This document shows, piece after piece, positions 47,908 through 56,538 of a stretch of 64,000 nucleotides of DNA. Both the position numbers and the translations under genes were made by a program. This DNA is from Fodinibius salipaludis. GTDB lineage: Bacteria; Bacteroidota; Rhodothermia; Balneolales; Balneolaceae. The notes beneath the pieces were generated by a model that saw only the letters and a list, made by a program, of their open reading frames with translations, did not search any database and was not told where the DNA came from. Numbering within the stretch: the stretch's first letter is position 1; each line of letters begins with the position of its first letter. The stretch lies in contig NZ_NSKE01000002.1 in assembly GCF_002287075.1 (NCBI RefSeq), positions 310,001 through 374,000 of the forward strand, read 5' to 3'.

Positions 47908-50651
47908 TATTCTTCTATCATTGGCATTAAAATTTCAAATTGTACTGGCCACATTTCTTCTGGCATAGGATTTTCAGGCTCTCGGAATATGCCATCAAGC
48001 TCTTCTACAATCCTTTTTATTTGAGCCCCTCCCAAACCGGTACCTCTATTTTTACCAGCGGATGTTCTTGCTGTAAGATAATCTTCAAAAGTATATCCAT
48101 CTGGAAACGGCTTTCCATTATTTGCTATTAAAAGTCTTGCAAAAAAACCCTCACTCTCTTCAATCAAACCAACAGTCAAAACAAACTCATAATCAGATTT
48201 GTCCTCCGTAAACCCATGCTTGATAGCATTGTCCAGAAGATTTCTAAGCACCGTTTTAAACAAGGCAGGAACAAGAGATACAGTAATTCCTTTGGATGGC
48301 CAATTTTCACTTTTCTCTATTCGAACTGAATAGGTATCATCAATATTTACTCCTTGTTTCCAATCTTTTAAAAATTGAAACAATTCGACTTCTTGAAACT
48401 TGCTCTTATCAACCCCACTTACAATTCTGTCCATTTCTACTTCCAAAAAGTCGATGGCCGACTGTACATTATATTGTACTCGATCTAACGTACCTTTAAT
48501 CGTTTCTTCTGGTTTTACTTCTTCACCCGGAAACTGTGGTGCAACGGGTTCCTCCAAAGAAATTACATCCTTTTCATTTAATGACTGTATATAGTTGGAA
48601 ATGTTATTAATACCGGAAGATACATTGCCAAGAATTTGCATGAAATCATGTTTAAAACCAGACAGAAAATCTTTTTCAACTAATTTTAAACGAGAACTTA
48701 TATTTTCAATTTCTGCAACTCTTGATTTTGCCACTTTTTTTATCCAGTCTCTAAAAAGAGATGCCTGCTTTCTTAGACTTGGCACCCTAACATATACATC
48801 CATCAAATCTCTTATTCGGATGTTAGGTATAGTTGATCCTTTTGGAAGTTTTGTAATTTGATTTCTAACAAACTCTGAATTGAGCTCACTTATCAAATAC
48901 TCCGGATCCACATCTTTATTTGGCTCCAATACAATAACATTTTTGCCTATGTAAATGGGATTCCCTTCATACTTAAATAAGCTTGGCTTTAGATTGTTAC
49001 CGACCTTACCTATCAACACTGCATCTTGATCCAAAACCATCAACTTAGAATTGTACTCTGATTTAGTTGATCGTTTAGATATATCCAACACAAAATCTGC
49101 GGGGTCATCAGTTAAATTAGACATGTTCATTAATGGATAACTGCCATCCACTTCTTTTCGAGGCAGTTTCAGTCTATTTGAAACCTCTGATAATTTTAAA
49201 ATTTCCTCATCCTGACTTCTTTGATAAGACTCTGAATATACTTTGGGATTAAAGAAGGTTTGGGGGCCGAACTTAAACTTATTTTGTTCAATTTCTTCCC
49301 ATGTAACATATCTCGATATACCGCGCTCTTCTTTCTTGCTCTTATACAACGATAGTATGTTATCTAAAGCATCTTGTAAAGACTTATTGGAAATATCCCG
49401 ACCATTAATAAATAGAGGGGGAGTTTTATCATCTGATTTTGACAACACCAGAATTGAAGTTTCAATACTGGCATAAGGGAGGAAAGCACTTTTAGGTAAG
49501 TAGATTATGCTTTTAATATTGTTTTTCTTCGCTAAATTTTTGAGCAGCCCACTTCCATTAAACAGGTGTTTATTGGGAATGATAATAAATGCCTCCCCAT
49601 CTTCTTTTAGCCCTCCCAACCCACTTAATAAAAATAGTTCTTCTAACGATTTAACGTTTTCAAGATATTTCCAATCTGGCTTATCTTTCCAAAAACTTTT
49701 ATTCAATTTTCCCCAAGGAGGGTTCATTAATAATAAATCATACTTATTATCTACAGTCTCAAATGCATGATCCAGCAATTTAATCTCATCAATACCAAGC
49801 AATATTAGTCTTAAAGCGGATAGAACAAGTATTCTTGGATTCGTTTGAGCAATAGAGATACTGGATTGACCAGAATTATTTTTGATAAACTGAGCTGGTA
49901 ATTCAGCATAGCTCGTATGTAAATCCGATACCCATTCATAATTGCCATTATCAATTAACTTTCCTACAAATCTTGATAGTTTATTTGGTGTATATCGCTC
50001 ATTATGACCAGGACGATGAACTAAATTTTCAAATATCCTACCCAGAAAGTTATCAAAAGTTTTTATATCAACAGCAGAAAGCGACCAATCGTAATTAGAT
50101 AAAAGGTTATAAAATTTAAAAGGAAGGTTATTATCTCCAACCACTTCAAACTTATGAATCTCAAATATTGGCTCAGTATCTGCAAAATCTTTGGGATACT
50201 TTCCAAAATAATCTCTAAAAATCATTTCAAAAGGTTCTAAGAGCTCATGAGCAGGCAAATCATTATTGGGTAGCTTTAATAGGTTCAACAATCTTTGCAG
50301 ATAATTAAAACTATCTCCCTTTAGCTCAAGAGCTTCCTTTGTTGCATTATACCTGAAATAAAAAAGCATTATGATGAATAAATCATAACCTTCACTACCA
50401 AACTCGCCTCTCAATCTCTCAATGATCTCCGATAAATCTTCCTCCGAGTACTTTTGGCCAACTATAGATACAAATCCATTTCGAATTTCAAACTGATCAT
50501 TATTTTCTTTCACACATTCTATGATGTCATTCTCAGTAACCTCATCCACCTCAAGCTGCTCAAAGTACATACCAATATCTACCAAATCTGATATAGACAT
50601 TGGGCGCTCATTTTTATCAAGTATCTTTCCAATTGCATCAGCTAAAGTCAT
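47907..50651 (-). CDS. N6-methylase-like / target-recognition / histidine-kinase fusion
   Basis: 914 residues. Order: winged-helix start (1-66); methyltransferase-like domain (about 190-430) with motif IV NPPW at 310-313, while the motif I region (241-249, VSDLHTSYA) lacks the glycines that bind SAM; an HsdS/type IIG-like target-recognition domain (about 485-635: LIGKVGNNLKP, GKNVIVLEP, GSTIPNIRIRDL); coiled coil; H-box FKHDF with H668; GHKL ATPase with N-box RNLLDNAIKH (804-810), NNGKPF and GTGLGG (870-875). I read it as a kinase whose sensor is a catalytically weakened DNA-recognition module. First gene of the leftward restriction string. Confidence 0.85.
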   Translation of the reverse strand: MTLADAIGKILDKNERPMSISDLVDIGMYFEQLEVDEVTENDIIECVKENNDQFEIRNGFVSIVGQKYSEEDLSEIIERLRGEFGSEGYDLFIIMLFYFRYNATKEALELKGDSFNYLQRLLNLLKLPNNDLPAHELLEPFEMIFRDYFGKYPKDFADTEPIFEIHKFEVVGDNNLPFKFYNLLSNYDWSLSAVDIKTFDNFLGRIFENLVHRPGHNERYTPNKLSRFVGKLIDNGNYEWVSDLHTSYAELPAQFIKNNSGQSSISIAQTNPRILVLSALRLILLGIDEIKLLDHAFETVDNKYDLLLMNPPWGKLNKSFWKDKPDWKYLENVKSLEELFLLSGLGGLKEDGEAFIIIPNKHLFNGSGLLKNLAKKNNIKSIIYLPKSAFLPYASIETSILVLSKSDDKTPPLFINGRDISNKSLQDALDNILSLYKSKKEERGISRYVTWEEIEQNKFKFGPQTFFNPKVYSESYQRSQDEEILKLSEVSNRLKLPRKEVDGSYPLMNMSNLTDDPADFVLDISKRSTKSEYNSKLMVLDQDAVLIGKVGNNLKPSLFKYEGNPIYIGKNVIVLEPNKDVDPEYLISELNSEFVRNQITKLPKGSTIPNIRIRDLMDVYVRVPSLRKQASLFRDWIKKVAKSRVAEIENISSRLKLVEKDFLSGFKHDFMQILGNVSSGINNISNYIQSLNEKDVISLEEPVAPQFPGEEVKPEETIKGTLDRVQYNVQSAIDFLEVEMDRIVSGVDKSKFQEVELFQFLKDWKQGVNIDDTYSVRIEKSENWPSKGITVSLVPALFKTVLRNLLDNAIKHGFTEDKSDYEFVLTVGLIEESEGFFARLLIANNGKPFPDGYTFEDYLTARTSAGKNRGTGLGGAQIKRIVEELDGIFREPENPMPEEMWPVQFEILMPMIEE

Positions 50652-50683
50652 ATTGCCTATCTACATTTTCACTTCAAGTTCGT

Positions 50684-50720
50684 GTACTAATTAGTACAAA
50701 TGGTATACCAACCCCTAATT
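50684..50720 (-). promoter_or_regulatory. Candidate sigma-54 promoter and palindromic operator
   Basis: On the minus strand, TGGTATACCATTTGTA (50710 to 50695) matches TGGYAYR-N4-TTGYA with the 10-base spacing of -24/-12 elements; the usual C at -12 is T. It overlaps the palindrome TGGTATACCA and is followed by the 14-bp palindrome GTACTAATTAGTAC (50684-50697). Transcription would begin about 35 bases before the kinase gene. A sigma-54 activator gene is divergent on the other side. Confidence 0.55.
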
Positions 50721-50787
50721 AGACATTAAATCCGCATAATACTTATATTAGACTATCAATAATTTAATATAGTTATCAAATATTGAT

Positions 50788-52239
50788 ATGAAAATACTCG
50801 TCTCTTGGCTTGCTTACAATAATGATTTCGATAACGGCCAAGTAAATACAGCTGGCCCGACATATAATTACCATCAATACTTCTTTGAGCAGGAAGGCTA
50901 TGATCAACACCTCCTATTAGCAACTGAATCAAAGGAAGACCTCCCCATAACAAGACTTAAAAATAAACTTGATGCCGACTTCCCCAAACATAATATCCAG
51001 CCAAAGATCATTAGTATAAATGATCCGATTGATCTCAAAGAGATCAAAACAAAAGTCGAGCAGATTCTTTTAGAGTATTCAGATGATGAAATCGATATTT
51101 TCTTTTCTCCCGGTACCTCCGCGATGCAACTCGCATGGTATATCTGTCATACGACCCTTGGATTACAAACCCGCTTAATCCAACTCAGATCTTCCCGCTT
51201 TACCGATGACGATAAACCTGAACGTCTCTTCATAGATGTTGAGTCTACAGAAATACCCAAAGGAGTTATTCTAAAACAGAAGCAAACCTCATCAGATACC
51301 TTTGAGTATACCGAAGATTATTTGATAACAGACTCAATAAAACCGGTCTATGAGAATGCCTATAAAGTTGCCCAAACTGATAACGTAACCACCTTAATAC
51401 AAGGAGAAACCGGCACTGGTAAAGAGCATCTTGCAAGATTTATCCATGAAAACTCCATCAGAAATAACAGTACATATATCCCTATTAACTGTTCAGCCTT
51501 TAATGATGATCTTTTAGAATCCAGACTTTTCGGTCATAAAAAAGGTGCTTTTACAGGTGCTAATGAGGATAAAGAGGGGATCTTCAAAAAAGCAGATGGA
51601 GGAACAGTTTTTTTAGATGAGATCGGAGATATATCGTCTTATATGCAACAAGTTTTACTTAGAGTTCTGGAAGAAAAAGAGATTACGCCGATTGGCGGGA
51701 CCCCTGAAAAAGTTGATGTAAGAATAATAACAGCCAGCAATAAAGACTTAGTAGAACTCTGTAAGGAAGATCTGTTTCGGTGGGATCTTTTTTATCGACT
51801 AAATGTAGCACCATTAGAATTACCGAGCTTACAAGAGAGAGGTCGAGACGAAATAGAAAAACTTATCAGCTTCTTCGTAAAACAAAAAAAGAAGACACTT
51901 AAAAAGGACTCTCAGCTTGAGCTCACAAAAGAAGCTCGAAACCTACTTCTGAATTATGGATGGGCGGGCAATATCCGTGAGCTTGAAAATCTCATTGAGC
52001 GACTCTATGTATTCTCCGATAAGGAAGTAACCGTTGAGGACATACCCAGTTTTGTTAAAGAAAATAATAGTGAAAAATCTCTTCTACTGGATGATATTGA
52101 GAAAAGACATATTGATTATGTAATGACCCTGTACGATGGAAATCAAACGCGCTCAGCAGAAGCTATGGGAATTGCTTTGAACACTCTCAAAAATAAGATG
52201 GATAAGTATGGGTTAGATAGACAGAATTACTTGAATTAG
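50788..52239 (+). CDS. Sigma-54 activator with CARF-like sensor domain
   Basis: 483 residues. Residues 1-165 form a Rossmann-like CARF-type domain with the ligand loop FSPGTSAM (106-113); 180-410 are the sigma-54 AAA+ domain (Walker A GETGTGKE 206-213, GAFTGA 253-258, Walker B TVFLDE, arginine fingers near 331/337); 430-480 a Fis-type helix-turn-helix. The layout is that of RtcR. The ligand is probably a cyclic oligonucleotide or an RNA end. It is divergent from the restriction string, whose promoter region carries a -24/-12 match. Confidence 0.88.
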   Translation: MKILVSWLAYNNDFDNGQVNTAGPTYNYHQYFFEQEGYDQHLLLATESKEDLPITRLKNKLDADFPKHNIQPKIISINDPIDLKEIKTKVEQILLEYSDDEIDIFFSPGTSAMQLAWYICHTTLGLQTRLIQLRSSRFTDDDKPERLFIDVESTEIPKGVILKQKQTSSDTFEYTEDYLITDSIKPVYENAYKVAQTDNVTTLIQGETGTGKEHLARFIHENSIRNNSTYIPINCSAFNDDLLESRLFGHKKGAFTGANEDKEGIFKKADGGTVFLDEIGDISSYMQQVLLRVLEEKEITPIGGTPEKVDVRIITASNKDLVELCKEDLFRWDLFYRLNVAPLELPSLQERGRDEIEKLISFFVKQKKKTLKKDSQLELTKEARNLLLNYGWAGNIRELENLIERLYVFSDKEVTVEDIPSFVKENNSEKSLLLDDIEKRHIDYVMTLYDGNQTRSAEAMGIALNTLKNKMDKYGLDRQNYLN

Positions 52240-52290
52240 CTATAATCAGCTAATCATATAACAGTTGGTTGGACACAAGGCTTATCATTT

Positions 52291-52755
52291 TCAATGTAAC
52301 ATAGCAATTTTCATATTTGTCCTGATAAGTTTACCAAGATCTGTTGCTATATCCATTTTACCATTTTCAATTTCAGAATCTTTCACCTGCTATATCAGCC
52401 AAATACCAATACAAGTATAATAATCTCTTTTCGATGTAATTTCATGTTCTAAAACAAACTCCATTAACTCATCAATCTTTTGTAGTGCATCTTTATCCCA
52501 CTCTTTAATAGTTTTCTTATATAGCTTTATAAGGTCCGTTTGCCCACTTTCCTCAAACTCTTTAACAATCATAGTAAATACAGACCCAATCGCAGTCACT
52601 GTGGCATAATAGTCCCATCTATCCTGACCAAACCTATTTGCCAGCTCATTGGCATATACATTCATATGTTCTGGTCCGACTACAAGAGGATTAAATCCTG
52701 ATAGTTTAGCTCGCTCAATAAATAATTCGACTTTCTCCTGATCACTTAGAGACAT
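52291..52755 (-). pseudogene. Hypothetical gene with an in-frame stop near its 3' end
   Basis: The 121-codon frame from 52755 stops at a TAG (52390-52392) after CIGIWLI, but the same frame continues for 33 codons to a TGA at 52291 with protein-like sequence (QVKDSEIENGK, then TDLGKLIRTNM). A nonsense mutation in a longer gene of about 154 codons is the simplest reading. The truncated 121-residue, mostly helical protein may still be made. Not recognised. Confidence 0.5.
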
Positions 52756-52867
52756 AGATTACTAAACCAACGCATTGGACTATTTGTCATCAACTTAGTA
52801 CATACAGTAATGAATTATTATACAAATCTCATTTTTACATAATTGCTTAAAACATTTATATGCTACT

Positions 52868-53326
52868 ATGAGGCCATTCACTAAGACTGGTAAAAAGGCG
52901 CTTTATATAAACATTTCCCTATTCCTATTGACAGGTTTAATATTGTACTGGGGTAGCAATGTTTTTAGCGACACCTTTAGTGCATCAGACTCTACGAGAA
53001 CTATAGTTAAGATTTGGGATTTATTACGATTTACATCGGTGTTGGTACTTATAACAAATCTATTCTCATTCGCAGAGGCAGGCTACTCCGGCTACCTTCA
53101 ACATAAAGGCACTTCATATACCATGTATGGCATGATCCTTTTCCCAGTCCTACTGGTGTTCATTATGCCGGTAACCTTTATATCTGTGGTAAAAAATTTA
53201 TATACATTTTTACTACCACTTGCTATAATACATGCCACATCATTTGAATATCTTACAAAATATTATGTCCCTTTCATCGAAAGAAATTGGGATAGATTTG
53301 ACGATGATCGCCATAGGTTAGTTTAA
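52868..53326 (+). CDS. Hypothetical multi-pass membrane protein
   Basis: 152 residues with four hydrophobic segments (about 13-30, 50-67, 82-104, 106-124), a short basic N-terminus and a charged C-terminus. Not recognised. It is 12 bases upstream of another small membrane-protein gene, likely an operon. Confidence 0.55.
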   Translation: MRPFTKTGKKALYINISLFLLTGLILYWGSNVFSDTFSASDSTRTIVKIWDLLRFTSVLVLITNLFSFAEAGYSGYLQHKGTSYTMYGMILFPVLLVFIMPVTFISVVKNLYTFLLPLAIIHATSFEYLTKYYVPFIERNWDRFDDDRHRLV

Positions 53327-53338
53327 ATATTTTCACTT

Positions 53339-53563
53339 ATGTCAAAGAATATGGCTGAACGTATCGGGGGTTTTTTAAGTACTTTTTATTGGTATTGGTT
53401 TATTCCTGTAATATTGGGCCAAATTGCTCTTAGTCTTTGGGATTCACCACACTCTTGGAGAATCACTCATACCAACTTTAATTTTGTGATATTTAGTTTA
53501 ATAATGTATCACGCTGGTTGGATATTAATTGACTATAAAAGGAAAGAAGAAAAGGAGAATTAA
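53339..53563 (+). CDS. Small hypothetical membrane protein
   Basis: 74 residues, two hydrophobic segments rich in Trp and Phe (about 15-33, 46-64), and a basic tail RKEEKEN. Not recognised; probably works with the preceding membrane protein. Confidence 0.5.
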   Translation: MSKNMAERIGGFLSTFYWYWFIPVILGQIALSLWDSPHSWRITHTNFNFVIFSLIMYHAGWILIDYKRKEEKEN

Positions 53564-53571
53564 ATTGAATC

Positions 53572-53700
53572 ATTCTGTTTCCCCAATGGGGATCTTCATT
53601 TCAGCCGAAATAGGGACCCACTTTTTTTGCCTGGTACCCCTTCTTGAAATTAGCTTTGGGGCCCCCTTTTAAAATTCAAGAATGATTTGTAATCCCAGTG
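53572..53700. other. GC-palindrome-rich intergenic stretch, possible IS remnant
   Basis: The gap 53564-53883 has no gene. Its first part contains CCCCAATGGGG, GGTACC, GGGGCCCC and the opposed arms AATCATTCT / AGAATGATT (about 53570 and 53680), unlike the AT-rich surroundings. It may be the end of a degraded transposable element; I cannot name one with confidence. The remaining 180 bases are very AT-rich and should hold the promoter of the recombinase at 53884. Confidence 0.25.
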
Positions 53701-53883
53701 AAAGTCACATTCTTGCTGCACATTTGGCCAGACATATCGGCCCCTTTGATCTTATCAACTCATGTTAAATAGTATGTATTAGACCCGATCCTATCTTTCG
53801 AAGTGTTATATATCTATATTATTGTTATATAGTATGTATAATATGTAAATGCTGTACTATTAGTTAATTTAACCTTAGATGCT

Positions 53884-54498
53884 ATGGCCAGACCAAAAAA
53901 GCTCCCTACGATCATAAATGAAGCCGAAATTCAGGCGCTAACAGCCCAAGCCAACTCAAGATATGTTACCGGTCATCGTAACCGAGTAATGATGCAACTG
54001 ATGCTAAGTATCGGTCTTAGACTTGCAGAGGTGGTAAACCTTCGCTGGGATGACATCGACTTTCTTTCGGAGGTCCTGATGATCCGAGAAGGGAAAGGCA
54101 TGAAAGACCGAACACTGTTTATCAAAGATAATAACTGGAGAGGCGTTGATGATAAAACTGCACTCCAAGAATGGAAAGAACGACAGGCCGAAGAGCTGGG
54201 AGAGCTGCCTGAATATGTTTTCACAACGATGTCTGCCAACTCCAGCGGAAACCAGTTAAACGACCGGTATGTCCAGGCAATGATCCGACGCTATAGCAAG
54301 CGCGCTGGTATCAACAAGAAGATTAGTCCTCATACGCTGCGACATACCTTTGCTACTCGACTATATAAGCACACTAAGGATATAGCCGTTGTTCAGAAAG
54401 CTCTGGGTCATAGCGACCTATCTACTACAATGGTTTATGTACATTTGGTAAGCAGCGATGTAGAAAAGGCCTTGTCAAATGTTAAGGATGAAAAGTAG
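53884..54498 (+). CDS. Short tyrosine recombinase (catalytic domain only)
   Basis: 204 residues. Catalytic residues: R46 (SIGLRLAEV), H150 and R153 (HTLRHTFAT), H176 (GHSDLS), Y185 (MVYVH). The N-terminal core-binding domain of XerC/D-type recombinases is nearly absent, giving the size of FimB/FimE invertases or integron-like enzymes. It could excise, insert or invert DNA in the island. A second short recombinase lies 389 bases downstream in the same direction. Confidence 0.85.
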   Translation: MARPKKLPTIINEAEIQALTAQANSRYVTGHRNRVMMQLMLSIGLRLAEVVNLRWDDIDFLSEVLMIREGKGMKDRTLFIKDNNWRGVDDKTALQEWKERQAEELGELPEYVFTTMSANSSGNQLNDRYVQAMIRRYSKRAGINKKISPHTLRHTFATRLYKHTKDIAVVQKALGHSDLSTTMVYVHLVSSDVEKALSNVKDEK

Positions 54499-54887
54499 AA
54501 TTTTCTCGTTACTCTATAATGCTCGCACAAAATGGTCAAATAAAGGTATTAATTCATAAGCTCCAGCTTCTCCAAACTGGGGTTTTAGCCTGAGCACAGC
54601 AGACTGCCAAAGTGCCGTATTTTGATGGATTTGGATAATGATCCAGATAAAGAACTTTTTTTATCAAACACACCTTATAAATAAACTTGTCTTTACTTGC
54701 AGGCTGCTGCCGATGTTAAACTTCTTTAGCAGATGTCCTTTATGTCGTCTAAATGGAAGTTTGGGCTTTACTCCATTTCGGTGAAATCCTGTCAAGAAGT
54801 TTCTTTACGAGTATCGTTTCTGGTCTGCAAGAGCCGTTTTGCGTACCTTTTAGGTGAGTTTCCTAAAATTCTTAAAACCAGAAACCC
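54499..54887. other. Gap between two recombinases, no gene seen
   Basis: 389 bases with stops in all plus-strand frames and no strong palindrome. It may hold a recombination site or a remnant; nothing definite can be said. Confidence 0.4.
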
Positions 54888-55547
54888 ATGCGGGGTGCCA
54901 GACCCTTAACCGACCCGGAAGTCCAGCAGATGTTGAACAAAGGATTTACCGGTAACTACCATCATCGCAACCGGTCTTTATTTGCCATAGGCATTAGTAC
55001 AGGCTTTCGCGCCAGTGAGCTGTTAGCCCTGCAAATGCGCGACGTGATGCATCGCAAGTATCCAAAAGACTGGATTGCCTTGGAGCGGCGCCATACTAAA
55101 GGCAAGACCCAAGGCCGGACCAACCGGCTGATGGAGTTTGCTAAGAAAGCATTGCAACCGTGGATCGATGCCAGATTAGCAACTACAGAGCTTGCTGAGC
55201 TGCTTGATGAGCCGCTATTCATCTCCCGGGAAGTAGACACCCGTACGCGCCAAATACAGTCAATCTCCCTCCGGCGCGCCGGAATGATCCTGGCCGATGC
55301 CTACCAGCGATGTGGGATTACGGGATCGGTAAGTACCCACTCTATGCGGAAGACCTTTGCTAAAAAAGCTTACCAGGACGCGATTGAGAAATTTCAGACG
55401 GGGAAATTAATGAAAGAACCGATCTTTGTAGTTAAAGACCAGCTGGGCCACATGCATATCCAGACAACACTTCGATACCTTTCCTTCCTGGGGAGTGAAC
55501 TCAGTGAGGATGTCTTTTCTTATCAAGTGGAAGTTTCCACTCACTAA
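54888..55547 (+). CDS. Short tyrosine recombinase, diverged
   Basis: 219 residues. R41 (STGFRASEL), H151 and R154 (HSMRKTFAK), H188 (GHMHIQ), Y197 (LRYLS), so all catalytic residues are kept, but there is an insert of about 25 residues between the HxxR box and the last histidine. Again almost no N-terminal binding domain. Distinct from the previous recombinase rather than a recent duplicate. Confidence 0.8.
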   Translation: MRGARPLTDPEVQQMLNKGFTGNYHHRNRSLFAIGISTGFRASELLALQMRDVMHRKYPKDWIALERRHTKGKTQGRTNRLMEFAKKALQPWIDARLATTELAELLDEPLFISREVDTRTRQIQSISLRRAGMILADAYQRCGITGSVSTHSMRKTFAKKAYQDAIEKFQTGKLMKEPIFVVKDQLGHMHIQTTLRYLSFLGSELSEDVFSYQVEVSTH

Positions 55548-55551
55548 ATTG

Positions 55552-55583
55552 ACAAACTTATTTATTAAATAAATAAGTTTATT
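55552..55583. repeat. Left AT-rich inverted repeat flanking the gene at 55579
   Basis: ACAAACTTATTTA (55552-55564) and ATAAATAAGTTTATT (55569-55583) form a near-perfect hairpin. Both words recur exactly at 56073-56110 on the other side of the gene. Confidence 0.65.
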
Positions 55584-56049
55584 TACGAGAAGGGTGATTT
55601 GGGTTCTCTTTCTTCTTTCGTAGGTAGAACCGGACGGCTTGCAGTTTATCATAAGTTTTCTGTTGCTCTTTCACTCTGTTACCCCATTTCTTCATCGGAG
55701 ACCAAAGGTTCTCAATTTTCTCCTCGGACATTCCCCAAAAAGGAAAACTTATACAGAGTCCAAAGGTAATTGCAACAAATATGTACCGCATATTTGGCCT
55801 ATCTGGAAAGAGTTCAGCTACCCTCGATGAAAGAGTGATTACAATAAACCAGAAAACGATGAAAATGAGAACAAATATACATCCCTTAACCAAATAATAG
55901 CCATACTTATTGATGACTCTTAAAATCGAAGTCCCAGCTCTTTCCTCCAACACTTTCATTTCTTTGGCCAATTGCTCATAGGTCATCCTCTCCCATTCAA
56001 AAGCCTTTCCCTGGAATTTTGTATGTATTTTAGCCCGTTCTTGATCCAT
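55579..56049 (-). CDS. Hypothetical membrane protein between matching repeats
   Basis: 156 residues. Helical N-terminus (about 1-45), two membrane segments (about 52-73 and 88-106), and a basic C-terminal tail. Not recognised. Its stop codon lies inside the left repeat and its start is 24 bases from the right repeat, so gene plus repeats forms a compact unit. Confidence 0.55.
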   Translation of the reverse strand: MDQERAKIHTKFQGKAFEWERMTYEQLAKEMKVLEERAGTSILRVINKYGYYLVKGCIFVLIFIVFWFIVITLSSRVAELFPDRPNMRYIFVAITFGLCISFPFWGMSEEKIENLWSPMKKWGNRVKEQQKTYDKLQAVRFYLRKKKENPNHPSRK

Positions 56050-56072
56050 CTTCTTGAGATATTGAGGCTTAG

Positions 56073-56110
56073 ATAAATAAGTTTATTGATTTGATAAACA
56101 AACTTATTTA
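56073..56110. repeat. Right AT-rich inverted repeat flanking the gene at 55579
   Basis: ATAAATAAGTTTATT (56073-56087) and ACAAACTTATTTA (56098-56110), the same two words as the left repeat in swapped order. It lies in the promoter region of the minus-strand gene and could be an operator or a recombination end. Confidence 0.65.
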
Positions 56111-56175
56111 GTCAGATAGAATTAACATTTTTTAACAAGAGCCTTACTAACGGTTATAAATATACATATTTTTGT

Positions 56176-56205
56176 ATGGTATACCATGTCGTTTTGATTA
56201 GACAT
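56176..56205 (+). promoter_or_regulatory. Palindromic operator candidate before the Xre gene
   Basis: ATGGTATACCAT (56176-56187) followed 10 bases later by TTAGACATT. The same palindrome and box occur at 50701-50727 in the restriction-locus promoter. It lies about 40 bases before the Xre start. Confidence 0.5.
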
Positions 56206-56224
56206 TTCGCTTTACTTCTCCCTG

Positions 56225-56467
56225 ATGCAGGGAGACAAAGAACATATCGAACAATCATTTGGCCTGGCGATCAAAGAATTGCGCCAATCAAAGAATTTGT
56301 CCCAGGCTAAGCTGGCCGAGCTGGGAAACTTCAACCGGACCTTTATATCTGATCTGGAGAGAGGAGTGTATCAACCTACCTTATTTTCAATATTTCGATT
56401 GGCCAAAGCCTTAGAAATAGCTCCTCACAAGATAATCCAACGAGTTGAAGAACTGGCAAAGCAATAA
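56225..56467 (+). CDS. Xre-family regulator, controller-protein-like
   Basis: 80 residues, one helix-turn-helix domain (LRQSKNLSQAKLAEL, FNRTFISDLERG). The size, the TFISDLERG turn and the short tail are like the C proteins that time expression of restriction genes. The TGGTATACCA palindrome upstream recurs before the restriction string, so it may control both (inference). Confidence 0.8.
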   Translation: MQGDKEHIEQSFGLAIKELRQSKNLSQAKLAELGNFNRTFISDLERGVYQPTLFSIFRLAKALEIAPHKIIQRVEELAKQ

Positions 56468-56538
56468 AATTATATAGGACTTAAACGCCTTTATAGGGTC
56501 TATTGCTTAAATAAAGCAATTGTTAAAAAAGAAAATTT

